Assembly: GCF_029893825.1 (NCBI RefSeq)
Contig: NZ_JARXXV010000001.1
Span: 1,426,001-1,490,000 of the forward strand
Length of the DNA stretch: 64,000 nucleotides
Origin: Aurantimicrobium minutum
Lineage (GTDB): Bacteria > Actinomycetota > Actinomycetes > Actinomycetales > Microbacteriaceae
Reading direction: 5' to 3'
This document shows positions 1 to 9,554 of this stretch, piece by piece. Below the pieces are notes generated by a model. The model was given only the letters and a program-made list of their open reading frames with translations. It made no database searches and was not told the DNA's origin. A program made the position numbers and the translations under genes. Position 1 is the first letter of the stretch. The number at the start of each line of letters is the position of its first letter.

Positions 1-146
1 CAGTGGAGAAGGCTATTCGTGGCATGCTCCCCAAGACCTCTCTTGGTCGCGACCAGTTCCGCAAGCTCAAGGTCTACCGCGGTGCTGAGCACCCTCACGC
101 TGCACAGCAGCCCAAGGTATACACCCTCACTCAGGTAGCTCAGTAG
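1..146 (+). CDS. rplM: 50S ribosomal protein L13, C-terminal end (partial)
   Basis: Only the last 47 codons are inside the window, read in the frame starting at base 3 and ending with TAG at 144-146. The visible peptide contains [19 protein letters not shown] followed by GAEHPH, the conserved end of bacterial L13, a large-subunit protein that binds 23S rRNA early in assembly. It lies 34 bp before rpsI, the standard L13-S9 operon arrangement. The start is outside the window. Confidence 0.93.
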   Translation, partial: VEKAIRGMLPKTSLGRDQFRKLKVYRGAEHPHAAQQPKVYTLTQVAQ

Positions 147-180
147 AGCCTCGAAGATTTAGATAAAGGATTAAGTAATC

Positions 181-672
181 ATGGCGGACAACGCAGAAAT
201 CGAGACCGAGGCCGTAGAGGTCACCGAGTACTCAACCGAAACTCCTGTCGCAGCAGCTCCTAAGGCTCCTCGCGCAATCCTCAACGTTCCTGGTGCAGCT
301 GTAGGTCGTCGCAAGCAGGCTATTGCTCGCGCACGCCTCGTTCCAGGTTCCGGCAAGATCACGGTCAACGGCCGCGAGCTCGCAAACTACTTCCCCAACA
401 AGCTGCACCAGCAGCTGATCAACGACCCTTTCACCGTGCTTGAGCTCGGTGGCGCATACGACGTCGTTGCACGCATCACCGGTGGTGGCCCTTCTGGTCA
501 GGCTGGCGCACTGCGTCTTGCAATCTCTCGTGCGCTGAACGAGATCGACCGCGACAACAACCGCGCGACTCTCAAGAAGGCTGGCTTCCTCACTCGTGAC
601 GCTCGTGTCATCGAGCGCAAGAAGGCTGGTCTGAAGAAGGCTCGTAAGGCTTCACAGTTCTCGAAGCGTTAA
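181..672 (+). CDS. rpsI: 30S ribosomal protein S9
   Basis: A 163-residue protein. The first 40 residues are an acidic, Ala/Thr-rich extension typical of actinobacterial S9. The S9 core follows from [19 protein letters not shown], through the [19 protein letters not shown] loop, to the basic tail ending in SQFSKR. In the family this tail reaches the P-site tRNA in the 30S subunit. The ATG at 181 is preceded by AAAGGA at a somewhat long spacing of about 11 nt. It forms the L13-S9 operon with the partial gene upstream. glmM begins 31 bp downstream and may be co-transcribed. Confidence 0.97.
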   Translation: MADNAEIETEAVEVTEYSTETPVAAAPKAPRAILNVPGAAVGRRKQAIARARLVPGSGKITVNGRELANYFPNKLHQQLINDPFTVLELGGAYDVVARITGGGPSGQAGALRLAISRALNEIDRDNNRATLKKAGFLTRDARVIERKKAGLKKARKASQFSKR

Positions 673-703
673 TCTCGCTTCTTTAGCAGAAGTCGACTGT
701 CCC

Positions 704-2065
704 TTGGCACGTCTATTCGGCACGGACGGTGTCCGAGGCTTAGCAAACCGTGAACTCACGGCAGACCTAACCTTGGCACTGGCCCAGTCGGCCGCGGTGG
801 TTCTCACCAGCGGTCGCCGCGCCGAGGCCAGACGAGCTGAGGGACGTCGTGCTACTGCGGTCATTGCACGCGATCCTCGCATCTCCGGTGAGTTCCTCAC
901 CGCTGCCCTCTCAGCTGGTCTGGCCAGCTCGGGTATTGATGTGTTGGACGCTGGTGTGATTCCAACCCCCGCTGCTGCTTTCTTGGTGAGCTCCATCGGT
1001 GCCGACTTTGGTGTGATGGTCTCTGCCTCACACAACCCAGCACCAGATAACGGCATCAAGTTCTTTGCTTTCGGCGGAACGAAGCTTCCTGATGAGGTCG
1101 AAGACCGCATCGAAGCTTCCTTAGACGCCGATCACCTGCTGCCCACCGGTGGTGAGGTTGGTCGTATTCGTCGCTTCGCTGACGCGGAAGACCGTTACGT
1201 CATCCACCTGCTCGGCACACTGCCTCACAAGCTCAACGGTCTGCACGTCGTACTCGACTGTGCACACGGTGCTGCGTCGGCTATCTCTCCTGAGGTGTTC
1301 ACCGATGCCGGTGCCAAGGTCACAGTCATTGCGGCAGACCCTAACGGGTTGAACATCAACGATGGTGTGGGCTCCACCCACCTCGATGTTGTGGCACAGG
1401 CTGTTGTTGCTCACGGTGCCGATATCGGTATTGCCCACGATGGTGACGCTGACCGCTGCCTCGCAGTGGATGCGCAAGGAAACGTCATTGATGGTGACCA
1501 GATTATGGCCATCCTCGCGGTGTCCATGAAAGAGCGTGGCCACCTCAAGAATGACACTCTCGTTGCGACCGTGATGAGTAACCTCGGTCTTCACAAGGCC
1601 ATGGAGGAGCACGGCATCACCGTCATTCAGACCGCAGTCGGTGACCGTTACGTTCTTGAAGGCCTCGCCGAGCACGATGCAGCATTGGGTGGTGAACAGT
1701 CCGGTCACGTCATCATGACCGAATATGCCACCACCGGTGACGGTATTTTGACTGGTCTGCACCTGGTTGCAGAAATGGCTCGCACCGGCAAGACCATTGC
1801 CGAGCTTGCCCAGGTGATGACCGTCTACCCACAGATTCTTGTCAACGTTCGTGGCGTTAACCACCGTGCTTTGGGCGGCAACGCTGTCATTGACGCTGCG
1901 GTTGCCGCAGCGGAAGCTGAACTTGCCGACACCGGCCGTGTTCTGCTTCGCCCCTCCGGCACCGAACCGATGGTTCGTGTGATGGTCGAAGCAGCAGATC
2001 AGGCCACCGCAGATCGCCTAGCTCACCAGCTAGCTGACGTGGTGAAGGCAGAGCTCGCGCTCTAA
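704..2065 (+). CDS. glmM: phosphoglucosamine mutase
   Basis: Converts glucosamine-6-phosphate to glucosamine-1-phosphate for UDP-GlcNAc and peptidoglycan synthesis. The 453-residue protein begins [12 protein letters not shown], the usual start of GlmM, which fixes the start at a TTG codon (704). The catalytic phospho-serine loop SASHNP lies near residue 109, the metal-binding DGDADR loop is near residue 247, and the C-terminal phosphate-binding RPSGTEP is present. I see no good Shine-Dalgarno sequence in the bases before the TTG, so translation may depend on coupling to upstream reading or be weak. It is followed head-to-head by the oppositely oriented coaA, only 7 bp away, with no obvious terminator between them. 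Confidence 0.96.
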   Translation: MARLFGTDGVRGLANRELTADLTLALAQSAAVVLTSGRRAEARRAEGRRATAVIARDPRISGEFLTAALSAGLASSGIDVLDAGVIPTPAAAFLVSSIGADFGVMVSASHNPAPDNGIKFFAFGGTKLPDEVEDRIEASLDADHLLPTGGEVGRIRRFADAEDRYVIHLLGTLPHKLNGLHVVLDCAHGAASAISPEVFTDAGAKVTVIAADPNGLNINDGVGSTHLDVVAQAVVAHGADIGIAHDGDADRCLAVDAQGNVIDGDQIMAILAVSMKERGHLKNDTLVATVMSNLGLHKAMEEHGITVIQTAVGDRYVLEGLAEHDAALGGEQSGHVIMTEYATTGDGILTGLHLVAEMARTGKTIAELAQVMTVYPQILVNVRGVNHRALGGNAVIDAAVAAAEAELADTGRVLLRPSGTEPMVRVMVEAADQATADRLAHQLADVVKAELAL

Positions 2066-2072
2066 CTTTCTG

Positions 2073-3026
2073 CTAGATCTTGCGCAGCAAAACGGTGGAA
2101 ACCGCGTGGTTTGCTGCTTTACGCAGCACCAATGTTGCTCGACTTCTGGTGGGACGAATGTTTTCTTCCAAGTTGGGCAGGTTGATTCGGTCCCAGAAGT
2201 CTTTCGCTGTGGCTCGCGCTTCTTCTTCTGAGAGTGCTGCATAGCGGTGGAAGTAGGAGTCAGGATCTGAGAATGCACCGCGCTGCAGGCTGAGGAAGCG
2301 CTCCTGGTACCAGGTGGCAATGTCTTGGGTTCTGGCATCGACATAGACGGTGAAGTCGAAGAGGTCGCTCACGGCCAGCCCGCCACCGGCGGTGGGGGGC
2401 TGCAGAACGTTGAGACCTTCAACGATCAGCACATCTGGCTGGCGCACCACGATCTTCTCGTCAGGCAGGATGTCATAGCTGAGGTGAGAATAGACCGGTG
2501 CGGAGACTTCCGCCGCGCCGCTTTTCACTTCGCTGACGAAGCGAAGCAGAGCGCGACGGTCGTAGGACTCGGGGAAACCCTTACGGCCCAGAATTCCGCG
2601 GCGTTCCAACTCGGCGTTGGGATAGAGAAAACCATCGGTGGTGACCAGTTCAACCCGGGGAGTGTCCTCCCAGCGGGCCATCAACATCTGCAGCAAACGT
2701 GCCACGGTGGACTTCCCCACCGCAACGGAGCCGGCAACGCCAATCACAAAGGGTGTGGTGGTGGCGCGCTCGCCAAGGAAGTTGGAAGTGTCCCGGTGAA
2801 GCTTTCTGGCACCGGAAGCATAGATCGAGAGCAACCTGCTCAGCGGAAGATAGACATCCTCTACTTCCTGCAGATTGAGTCGGTCACCCAAGCCACGCAG
2901 GCTCTCAATGTCTGCTTCTGTCAGGGGTGAAGCAGTCGTGGGCGCCAGTTCTGCCCACTCATCGCGGGAGATTTCCACGAACGGAGTGGTGTGCACATTG
3001 ATTGCGCCGGTGTGCTCAAACTTCAC
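2073..3026 (-). CDS. coaA: type I pantothenate kinase
   Basis: Phosphorylates pantothenate, the first and usually rate-controlling step of coenzyme A synthesis. I chose the GTG at 3026 (317 residues, beginning [10 protein letters not shown]). A longer frame runs up to 3116 but would overlap the start of divergent glmS, and 317 residues matches the usual CoaA length. The P-loop [12 protein letters not shown] lies near residue 100. Other family signatures are TTDGFLYPN, the SYDRRALL segment and the VEGLNVLQ strand. The C-terminus ends [16 protein letters not shown]. The gene sits on the minus strand between glmM and glmS, which flank it on the plus strand; the 57-bp gap to glmS must hold both divergent promoters. 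Confidence 0.94.
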   Translation of the reverse strand: MKFEHTGAINVHTTPFVEISRDEWAELAPTTASPLTEADIESLRGLGDRLNLQEVEDVYLPLSRLLSIYASGARKLHRDTSNFLGERATTTPFVIGVAGSVAVGKSTVARLLQMLMARWEDTPRVELVTTDGFLYPNAELERRGILGRKGFPESYDRRALLRFVSEVKSGAAEVSAPVYSHLSYDILPDEKIVVRQPDVLIVEGLNVLQPPTAGGGLAVSDLFDFTVYVDARTQDIATWYQERFLSLQRGAFSDPDSYFHRYAALSEEEARATAKDFWDRINLPNLEENIRPTRSRATLVLRKAANHAVSTVLLRKI

Positions 3027-3068
3027 CTGCCTATTCTGCCCTACGCGGGCGATATGGCGCTCGTGAAC

Positions 3069-3074
3069 TAAACT
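3069..3074 (+). promoter_or_regulatory. -10 element TAAACT of glmS promoter
   Basis: TAAACT sits 9 nt before the glmS ATG. A transcript starting 6-8 nt after the -10 box would begin almost at the start codon, so the message would be leaderless or have a leader of only a few bases. No convincing Shine-Dalgarno sequence is present in the 9 intervening bases. Confidence 0.45.
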
Positions 3075-3083
3075 GGAACCCTT

Positions 3084-4934
3084 ATGTGTGGAATCGTGGG
3101 TTACGTCGGTCAGCAAGACACTCTTGCCGTTCTTTTGGGCGGTCTGAAGCGTCAGGAGTACCGCGGATATGACTCGGCAGGTGTTGCAGTCCTGACCGAT
3201 GGTGGCACCTTAGAGACCGCCAAGAAGGCTGGAAAGCTCAAGGCACTGGTTGACCTGCTCGAAGCCAACCCACTGACCCCCGGTCACACCGGTATTGGTC
3301 ACACTCGCTGGGCAACCCACGGTGGTCCCACCGATGTTAATGCCCACCCCCACTTAGGTGATGGCGGCAAGCTTGCCCTCATTCACAACGGCATCATTGA
3401 AAACTTTGCTGAGATCAAGGTTGAGCTACTGGCCAAGGGCTACGAGTTCGAATCTGAAACAGACACTGCTGTTGCAGCTGTCTTGCTGGGAGATGTTTAC
3501 CGCGAGGTGGGGAACCTCACCGAAGCAATGCGCTTAGTGGTGAACCGTCTTGAGGGTGCATTTACTCTGCTTGCTGTTCACACAGATTCTCCTCACGTTA
3601 TTGTTGCTGCTCGCCACAACTCACCTTTGGTTATCGGCCTGGGCGAGGGAGAAAACTTCCTCGGCTCCGACGTTGCCGCGTTTGTGGAATACACCCAGCG
3701 TGCTGCGGCTGTGGGCCAGAACCAGGTTGTCACCATCACTCCAGATGCCGTAGAGGTCATCGGTTTCGACGGCTCACCTGTTGCTATCGAGGAATACGAA
3801 ATTGCTTGGGATGCGTCAGCATCGGATAAGGGTGGCTGGCCTTCCTTCATGGCGAAGGAAATCACTGAGAACCCCGACGCTGTGGCGAACACCGTTCGCG
3901 GACGCGTCGTGGATGGTTTGGTTGAGGTTCCAGAACTGACCGAACTCGGTGATGACGTCTTGAACGGCATCAACCGCATCATCCTGGTTGCCTGCGGCAC
4001 TGCTTCCTATGCAGGTCTCGTGGGCTCTTACGCCATTGAACAGTGGGCACGTATTCCGGTTGAGGTTCAGCTCTCCCACGAATTCCGTTATCGCGACCCC
4101 GTGATCACCCCAGAGACTCTGATCATCTCGATCAGCCAGTCCGGTGAAACCATGGACACCCTGATGGCGGTCAAGTATGCGCGCGAGCAGGGTGCACGCA
4201 CCATCTCAGTCTGCAACACTCAGGGCGCAACCATCCCTCGCGAATCCGATGCTGTGGTGTACACCCACGCAGGCCCCGAGGTTGCTGTTGCCTCCACCAA
4301 GGCTTTTGTTGCCCAGATCACGGCGCTGTATTTGATTGGTCTTCACATCGCCCGCGCGAAGAAGACTGTTGATGAGAAGGAACTGCGTCGTTTAGCCACA
4401 GACCTGCAGGCGCTGCCTGCCAAGGTCACCAAGGTGTTGGAAACTGGCGAAAAGATTGCTCAGCTGGCTAAGTGGATGAGTGACACTCCTTCGGTTCTGT
4501 TCCTGGGCCGTCACGTCGGCTACCCCATCGCTCTCGAGGGTGCACTCAAACTCAAAGAGCTTGCCTACATCCACGCAGAAGGCTTCGCAGCTGGTGAGCT
4601 TAAGCACGGCCCTATCGCTCTGATTGATCACGGTCAGCCCGTGTTTGTGATTGTGCCCAGCCCTCGTGGTTCAGCACTGATTCACTCCAAGGTTGTCTCC
4701 AACATTCAGGAAATTCGTGCCCGTGGTGCTCGCGTAATCGCCATTGCGGAACAGGGCGATGCAGCAGTTCTGCCTTATGCAGACGAGGTCATCCAGATTC
4801 CTCTGGCAGATCCCATGTTTGAGCCCATCTTGGCTGTTGTTCCGCTGCAAATCTTCGCCATGGAACTGGCAGATGCCAAGGGCTTGGATGTTGACCAGCC
4901 ACGTAACCTGGCCAAGTCGGTCACGGTCGAATAG
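3084..4934 (+). CDS. glmS: glutamine-fructose-6-phosphate aminotransferase (isomerizing)
   Basis: Makes glucosamine-6-phosphate from fructose-6-phosphate and glutamine, the entry step of the amino-sugar pathway that GlmM continues. 616 residues, normal for the family. The N-terminal nucleophile cysteine is in MCGIVGYVG (Cys2 after Met removal). The glutaminase half continues through RWATHG and HNGIIEN. Two SIS domains follow from about residue 290, with ACGTASYAG and SQSGETMDT phosphate-binding loops. The C-terminus [13 protein letters not shown] is the canonical isomerase tail. No glmS ribozyme is present upstream; the promoter appears to lie right at the ATG. acpS follows 4 bp after the stop. 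Confidence 0.98.
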   Translation: MCGIVGYVGQQDTLAVLLGGLKRQEYRGYDSAGVAVLTDGGTLETAKKAGKLKALVDLLEANPLTPGHTGIGHTRWATHGGPTDVNAHPHLGDGGKLALIHNGIIENFAEIKVELLAKGYEFESETDTAVAAVLLGDVYREVGNLTEAMRLVVNRLEGAFTLLAVHTDSPHVIVAARHNSPLVIGLGEGENFLGSDVAAFVEYTQRAAAVGQNQVVTITPDAVEVIGFDGSPVAIEEYEIAWDASASDKGGWPSFMAKEITENPDAVANTVRGRVVDGLVEVPELTELGDDVLNGINRIILVACGTASYAGLVGSYAIEQWARIPVEVQLSHEFRYRDPVITPETLIISISQSGETMDTLMAVKYAREQGARTISVCNTQGATIPRESDAVVYTHAGPEVAVASTKAFVAQITALYLIGLHIARAKKTVDEKELRRLATDLQALPAKVTKVLETGEKIAQLAKWMSDTPSVLFLGRHVGYPIALEGALKLKELAYIHAEGFAAGELKHGPIALIDHGQPVFVIVPSPRGSALIHSKVVSNIQEIRARGARVIAIAEQGDAAVLPYADEVIQIPLADPMFEPILAVVPLQIFAMELADAKGLDVDQPRNLAKSVTVE

Positions 4935-4938
4935 TCCC

Positions 4939-5298
4939 ATGATTGTCGGAGTGGGCGTCGACATCGTCGACATCGCTCGCTTTGAGCGGGCGCTTGAGCG
5001 CACCCCGAAACTTGCAGAGCGCCTATTCACCGATGCTGAACGTGGTCTTCCTGCACATTCCCTTGCTGGTCGCTTTGCGGCTAAAGAAGCACTCATCAAA
5101 GCTTTTGGCGGTTCAGGCTCCATGACCTTCCACGACATGGTCGTGGTCAAGGACGAGCTGGGTAAGCCCTCATTTGAATTGAGGGGTGCTGCCTCGGAGA
5201 TGGCCTGTGCCAAAGGTATTGACTCGGTGCACCTGTCCATCTCCCACGATGCAGATGCTGCCGTTGCCTTCGTCGTTGCCGAAAGGTCGGCAGCATGA
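4939..5298 (+). CDS. acpS: holo-[acyl-carrier-protein] synthase
   Basis: Transfers the 4'-phosphopantetheine arm of CoA to apo-ACP, activating fatty-acid synthesis. The 119-residue protein from the ATG at 4939 begins IVGVGVDIVDIARFE, containing the Mg-binding aspartate motif. It continues with AGRFAAKEALIKAFG, the second motif with the metal-binding Glu, and VHLSISHD near the C-terminus. The same frame is open further upstream inside glmS, but the conserved N-terminus fixes this start. It follows glmS by 4 bp and overlaps alr by 4 bp (ATGA), so it is translated within an operon. Confidence 0.95.
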   Translation: MIVGVGVDIVDIARFERALERTPKLAERLFTDAERGLPAHSLAGRFAAKEALIKAFGGSGSMTFHDMVVVKDELGKPSFELRGAASEMACAKGIDSVHLSISHDADAAVAFVVAERSAA

Positions 5299-6422
5299 GC
5301 CACAGTCCATTCCGTATTGCGCGCATCAACACCGATGCCATTGCAGGCAATGTGAGGCGCATTAAAGAGCTCACCGCGGTCGAAGATGTCATGATCGTGG
5401 TCAAGGCAAATGCCTATGGCCACGGCATGGTTCCCGCAGCGAAGGCAGCGCTCGCCGGCGGTGCAACCTGGCTGGGAACTGCCGACATCGCCGAAGCACT
5501 AACCCTGCGCGCTGCTGGCATTACCGCACCGGTGCTGTGTTGGATTCACGCACCTGATGAAACCTTTGATGAGGCTGTGGCAGCAGAGATCACCCTGGGC
5601 GTTGCCTCGGTGGCACAACTGAACGCTATTGCTGCAGCCGGTCATCGCACAGGAAATACTCCACGCGTTCACCTCAAGTTGGACACGGGACTCAGCCGCA
5701 ATGGTTCCAGCCCGGAGCAGTGGGCAGATTTCATGCGCACCGCAGCAGAACTGAATGCTTCTGGTGATCTCCACGTTGAGGGTGTGATGAGTCACCTCTC
5801 CAATACCTCACCAGAAGATGATCTCGAACAACTCAACGTGTTCCAAGTGGGGCTTTCCGAGCTCGCAGATGCAGGGCTCACCCCACGCTATGTTCACCTC
5901 GCCGCATCGATGGCAGCACTGACACTGCCTGCGACCAGATTCAACATGGTGCGCTGCGGTATTGCCGCATATGGCATCTCTCCTCATGAGTCCCAGCGTC
6001 CCGCAGACTTTGGGCTGACCCCCGCGATGACGCTTGAGGGAAGAGTTGTTGCCGTTCGCCGCGTTCCCGAATCCACGGGCGTGAGCTATGGCTACCTTCA
6101 CCGAACAGCCCATGAGAGCACACTGGCGTTGGTGCCCTTCGGTTATGGCGATGGCATCAACCGCAATGCATCGAATGCGGCACCGGTGGTGATCAACGGT
6201 TCCCGTTATCACGTGGCAGGTCGTATTGCGATGGATCAGTTTGTAGTGAATGTGGAAGATGACCCCGTCGCCGTGGGCGATCACGTCGTGCTGTTTGGAG
6301 ATCCAGCAGTAGGTCACCCTTCCATTCACGAGTGGGCGGCGGCAGGTGATTCGATTGGCTATGAGATTGCCACGCGATTGATTCCCACCCGCCTGGAATA
6401 TGTCTATGAGGGCCAGGTCTAA
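5295..6422 (+). CDS. alr: alanine racemase
   Basis: PLP enzyme converting L- to D-alanine for the peptidoglycan stem peptide. 375 residues. The PLP-binding lysine is Lys37 in VVKANAYGHG. The second catalytic residue, a tyrosine, is in the C-terminal beta domain, where SYGYLHRT and the YGDGINRNASN segment are recognisable. HLKLDTGLSRNG and the GRIAMDQFVV strand are further signatures. The start overlaps acpS (ATGA) and the stop overlaps tsaE (TAATG), so it is part of a tightly coupled operon that mixes envelope and tRNA-modification genes, as in other actinobacteria. Confidence 0.97.
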   Translation: MSHSPFRIARINTDAIAGNVRRIKELTAVEDVMIVVKANAYGHGMVPAAKAALAGGATWLGTADIAEALTLRAAGITAPVLCWIHAPDETFDEAVAAEITLGVASVAQLNAIAAAGHRTGNTPRVHLKLDTGLSRNGSSPEQWADFMRTAAELNASGDLHVEGVMSHLSNTSPEDDLEQLNVFQVGLSELADAGLTPRYVHLAASMAALTLPATRFNMVRCGIAAYGISPHESQRPADFGLTPAMTLEGRVVAVRRVPESTGVSYGYLHRTAHESTLALVPFGYGDGINRNASNAAPVVINGSRYHVAGRIAMDQFVVNVEDDPVAVGDHVVLFGDPAVGHPSIHEWAAAGDSIGYEIATRLIPTRLEYVYEGQV

Positions 6423-6892
6423 TGCTGGGCACTCGTCACATCGACACCCCGGAAGACATGCATGAGCTCGGCCTCGAGCTCGGCCGTGCACTGCGTGCCG
6501 GGGATGTGCTGGTGCTTACTGGTCCCCTTGGTGCAGGAAAGACCACTCTCACTCGTGGCATCGGCGAAGGCTTAGGTGTTCGAGGACCTGTCACTTCTCC
6601 CACCTTCGTATTGGCTAGAACACACCCCAGTTTGGTTGATGGTCCACCGCTGGTTCACGTGGATGCGTATCGGTTGAACTCTGCTGTTGAACTCGATGAC
6701 TTAGATATTGATTTCGCTCACTCTGTTGTTGTGGTGGAGTGGGGCGCAGGAATGATGGATGGTCTGGTCGACTCCTGGCTTGATGTCGTGATCGAACGCC
6801 CCGAAGGAGCTAATGCCGGTGAGCTCGGTGACGAGCTGGTCGAGCCCCGCATGGTCACCATCACTGGGCACGGCAGAAGGTGGGTCGCATGA
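6422..6892 (+). CDS. tsaE: tRNA t6A biosynthesis ATPase TsaE
   Basis: ATPase subunit of the complex that installs N6-threonylcarbamoyl on A37 of ANN-decoding tRNAs. 156 residues. Walker A GPLGAGKTT is near residues 34-42, then the family motif TSPTFVLA, HVDAYRL, and the Walker-B-like VVVVEWGAG. All are diagnostic of the TsaE (YjeE) family. The final 30 residues are less conserved. It shares TAATG with alr and ATGA with tsaB, consistent with stoichiometric translation alongside its partner proteins. Confidence 0.95.
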   Translation: MLGTRHIDTPEDMHELGLELGRALRAGDVLVLTGPLGAGKTTLTRGIGEGLGVRGPVTSPTFVLARTHPSLVDGPPLVHVDAYRLNSAVELDDLDIDFAHSVVVVEWGAGMMDGLVDSWLDVVIERPEGANAGELGDELVEPRMVTITGHGRRWVA

Positions 6893-7530
6893 GCTGCGTA
6901 ATCCTTGCCGTGGACACTTCTGCCGGCACCAGCATTGCCGTGGTGGTAGACGGGGTTGTTAAAGCCCACCGCTCAACTCCTGACACGATGCGTCATGCCG
7001 AAATCGTCGGAAGCTACATCAATGAGACTCTCACCGAGGCAGGCATTACTGCCAGCGAAGTCAGCCACGTCGCTGCCGGTATGGGGCCTGGCCCGTTCAC
7101 GGGTTTGCGGGTGGGGATTGCTGCTGCCGATGCGTTCGCATTCGGCGCTGGAGCAATCCTGCTTCCCATGAATAGTCACGATGCCATAGCCCTTGAACAC
7201 CTCGATGGTGATCGTGGCAACAACCTTGTGGTCACAACCGATGCTCGCCGCAAGGAAGAGTATGTGAGTTTCTATAACGGGCTCGATGACGACGGTTGCC
7301 CGGTGCGAAACTATGGCCCTGCAATTCAGAAGCCGGGTGAGTTTGATGCCGCCGAGAGTGGCTATGTCCGTGCTGAGGAAGTCTCGGCAGCCTGGCTGGG
7401 TGTGCTCGCCCAGCGCATGCTGGGTGCCGGACGAGAATTCCTCCCCTTCGAGGCACTGTATTTGCGCTCGCCGGATGTCACGATGAGTAACGGCCCCAAG
7501 CGGGTTGTTCAGGAGGGGCGGACTAAATGA
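6889..7530 (+). CDS. tsaB: tRNA t6A biosynthesis protein TsaB
   Basis: Partner and scaffold of TsaD in t6A synthesis. The 213-residue protein starts at the ATG at 6889 that overlaps the tsaE stop; an in-frame GTG three codons earlier is less likely. The ASKHA-fold N-terminus reads ILAVDTSAGTS and GMGPGPFTGLRVG is the family signature, followed by TDARRKEEYVSFY. The C-terminal half is shorter and more divergent, as is usual in TsaB. Both ends overlap neighbours by 4 bp. Confidence 0.94.
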   Translation: MSCVILAVDTSAGTSIAVVVDGVVKAHRSTPDTMRHAEIVGSYINETLTEAGITASEVSHVAAGMGPGPFTGLRVGIAAADAFAFGAGAILLPMNSHDAIALEHLDGDRGNNLVVTTDARRKEEYVSFYNGLDDDGCPVRNYGPAIQKPGEFDAAESGYVRAEEVSAAWLGVLAQRMLGAGREFLPFEALYLRSPDVTMSNGPKRVVQEGRTK

Positions 7531-8009
7531 TTGAAACTATTCAGTTGCGTATTGCCACCACCGAAGATGTCCCCGCCATCATGGATATTGAAACCCCCGT
7601 CTTTGGCGGAGAGGCATGGTCGTTCGAAGCTATGGATCGTGACGTGGGGGACAAGAACTGTTTCTACCTCGTTGCCGAAGCACACACCGATGCACTCGGG
7701 GGAGAGCCAGCAATAGTCGGCTATGCCGGTCTCTTGGCCCCTCGAGGTTCAGGCGATGGCGATATTCAAACCATCGCGGTCATTCCAGAGTTTCGCAGTG
7801 TGGGCCTGGGGCGCATGTTGATGAATGCTCTTCTTGACGAAGCAGAAGCTCGCAATGCCACTCGTGTGTTCCTTGAGGTTCGTGCCGATAACCCTCACGC
7901 CATAGCTTTGTATTACTCTCTCGGGTTCGAAGAGATCGCCGTTCGACCTGGGTATTACCAGCCTGAAGGTGTCGATGCCGTGATCATGAAGAAGGGAGCT
8001 GATCTGTGA
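7527..8009 (+). CDS. rimI: ribosomal protein S18-alanine N-acetyltransferase
   Basis: GNAT-fold acetyltransferase of 160 residues. Acetyl-CoA-binding motif A is visible as [19 protein letters not shown] near residues 90-110, followed by [22 protein letters not shown], the RimI C-terminal signature. In the family it acetylates the N-terminal alanine of S18; in actinobacteria the protein range may be wider. It lies between tsaB and tsaD with 4-bp overlaps on both sides, the conserved actinobacterial order. Confidence 0.9.
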   Translation: MIETIQLRIATTEDVPAIMDIETPVFGGEAWSFEAMDRDVGDKNCFYLVAEAHTDALGGEPAIVGYAGLLAPRGSGDGDIQTIAVIPEFRSVGLGRMLMNALLDEAEARNATRVFLEVRADNPHAIALYYSLGFEEIAVRPGYYQPEGVDAVIMKKGADL

Positions 8010-9064
8010 TGAATCGAGATGCTCCCTTAGTGCTCGGTATTGAGACCAGTTGTGATGAGACCGGTATTGGCATTGTTCGCGGACGCGAGCTGCTTGCCAA
8101 TGTCATCTCCTCCTCGATGGATGAACATGCCCGCTATGGCGGTGTTGTTCCGGAGGTGGCAGCACGTGCACACCTGGAAGCTCTGCGCCCCGCGCTGACC
8201 GAAGCCGTTGCCACAGCGGGCATCCAGCTCAGTGATCTGGATGCTGTCGCTGTGACCAGCGGCCCAGGTCTCTCTGGTGCTCTCATGGTGGGCGTTGGTG
8301 CAGCTAAAGCGCTGGCGCTCTCTCTTGATAAACCCATCTATGCCGTGAACCACCTTGTTGGCCACGTTGGTGCTGATGTGCTCGGTGACGAAGGCCCGTT
8401 GGAATATCCCACCATCGCTCTGCTTGTCTCCGGCGGTCACACTTCTTTGCTCTTGGTTCGTGATCTCACTAGCGATGTTGAACTCCTGGGGGAGACCATC
8501 GACGATGCAGCCGGTGAAGCCTTCGACAAGGTGGCCCGTATTCTGGGTTTGCCCTATCCTGGTGGTCCCCACATCGACCGCGTTGCAGCCGAGGGTGACC
8601 CCAAAGCCATTCGCTTTCCCCGCGGACTCACTCTGCCCAAAGATATGGACAAGCACCGCTACGACTTCTCGTTCTCTGGGCTCAAGACAGCGGTTGCCCG
8701 CTGGGTTGAGGTGCGCAGAGATGCGGGAGAAGAAGTTCCCATCGCTGATGTGGCAGCCAGCTTCCGCGAAGCTGTCATTGATGTCCTCACCTCGAAAGCA
8801 ATCGCCGCCTGCAAGGACTATGGCGTTCCACGTCTGCTGCTCGGCGGAGGTGTGGTGGCCAATGCACGCCTGCGCGAAGTGGCGCAGCAGCGTGCAACTT
8901 CTGCCGGAGTTCAGCTGCGCATTCCTGCGTTCTCGCTGTGCACAGACAACGGCGCCATGATTGCTGCCTTGGCATCCGAGCTGATTATGGAAGGCGCAGA
9001 GCCCTCAAGCTTGAACTTTGGAGCTGACAGCACTCTCCCAGTTACGGACATTCAGGTTCACTAA
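8009..9064 (+). CDS. tsaD: tRNA N6-adenosine threonylcarbamoyltransferase
   Basis: Catalytic subunit that transfers threonylcarbamoyl from its AMP conjugate to A37 of tRNA. 351 residues from ATG 8009; a GTG one codon earlier is also possible. ASKHA nucleotide-binding motifs include [11 protein letters not shown] at the N-terminus. The Fe-binding histidines lie in NHLVGH and the third metal ligand aspartate in [25 protein letters not shown] is a classical family signature. It closes the tsaE-tsaB-rimI-tsaD run. Its stop codon overlaps a -10-like hexamer for the next gene. Confidence 0.97.
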   Translation: MNRDAPLVLGIETSCDETGIGIVRGRELLANVISSSMDEHARYGGVVPEVAARAHLEALRPALTEAVATAGIQLSDLDAVAVTSGPGLSGALMVGVGAAKALALSLDKPIYAVNHLVGHVGADVLGDEGPLEYPTIALLVSGGHTSLLLVRDLTSDVELLGETIDDAAGEAFDKVARILGLPYPGGPHIDRVAAEGDPKAIRFPRGLTLPKDMDKHRYDFSFSGLKTAVARWVEVRRDAGEEVPIADVAASFREAVIDVLTSKAIAACKDYGVPRLLLGGGVVANARLREVAQQRATSAGVQLRIPAFSLCTDNGAMIAALASELIMEGAEPSSLNFGADSTLPVTDIQVH

Positions 9065-9067
9065 AAT
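9062..9067 (+). promoter_or_regulatory. -10 element TAAAAT overlapping the tsaD stop
   Basis: TAAAAT shares its first three bases with the tsaD stop codon and is followed by 6 nt and then the ATG of the DUF4190 gene. The spacing predicts transcription starting at the ATG itself, a leaderless mRNA. No Shine-Dalgarno sequence precedes that ATG. Confidence 0.45.
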
Positions 9068-9073
9068 TGAACT

Positions 9074-9436
9074 ATGACTGAAAAAGCTTCCAAGAGTTCC
9101 AAGCCAGCTGCTAGCGCCAAGACCGAAACGGTAGAGGCAGCTCAGGTAACTGTTGTTCCTGCTGCGAAGACCAACACTCTCTCGATTGTTGCGCTCATTG
9201 CCGGTATTGCTGGCCTCACCTTCGTGCCCTTCCTTTCCAGCATCGTTGCTGTTGTGACAGGTCACATGGCACGCAAGGAAATTCGTCGCACCGGCGAACA
9301 GGGTGATGGCATGGCAGTGGCAGGTCTCATTACCGGTTACATCGGCATTGGTTTCGGCGTGCTGGTAGCCATCTTGCTCATCGCCTTCTTTGGCGTAGTG
9401 CTCGCTTCGGGCATGAACGGTTACTACAACTACTAA
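9074..9436 (+). CDS. DUF4190 family small membrane protein
   Basis: A 120-residue protein of unknown function. Residues 1-38 are Ser/Lys/Ala/Thr-rich and cytoplasmic-looking. The DUF4190 core follows, with two membrane segments (about residues 40-62 and 82-110) joined by a loop, TGHMARKEIRRTGEQGDGMA. That loop carries the family's typical GHxAxxxIxRTGExGxGxA pattern. The C-terminus ends NGYYNY. It has its own predicted promoter overlapping the end of tsaD and a strong hairpin after the stop, so it looks like a single-gene transcript. Confidence 0.8.
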   Translation: MTEKASKSSKPAASAKTETVEAAQVTVVPAAKTNTLSIVALIAGIAGLTFVPFLSSIVAVVTGHMARKEIRRTGEQGDGMAVAGLITGYIGIGFGVLVAILLIAFFGVVLASGMNGYYNY

Positions 9437-9450
9437 CCGCACCTCTTCAC

Positions 9451-9486
9451 CTCACGCCACCACCTGAGACCAGGTGGTGGCGTGAG
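9451..9486. terminator. perfect 16-bp stem-loop between DUF4190 gene and the fusion gene
   Basis: CTCACGCCACCACCTG at 9451-9466 and its exact reverse complement at 9471-9486 flank a 4-nt loop (AGAC). There is no U-run on either side, so classical intrinsic termination is uncertain. It could terminate, act as an mRNA 3' end, or sit in the leader of the following gene. Confidence 0.6.
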
Positions 9487-9554
9487 TGGTTAATACTGGG
9501 GTTGTTGATATCCAGGTGGTAACAACCCGGCTGACACATCAGAATAGAAAAGCT

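Noticed and set aside
1121-1864. 247-codon minus-strand frame within glmM
   Set aside because: Antisense to conserved phosphoglucosamine mutase sequence, without any domain signature.
2964-3083. glmS ribozyme upstream of glmS
   Set aside because: The gap between coaA and glmS is only 57 bp and the promoter appears to lie at the ATG, leaving no room for the ribozyme.
3027-3116. Longer coaA start at 3116
   Set aside because: It would overlap the start of divergent glmS and add residues without family similarity; GTG 3026 gives the normal length.
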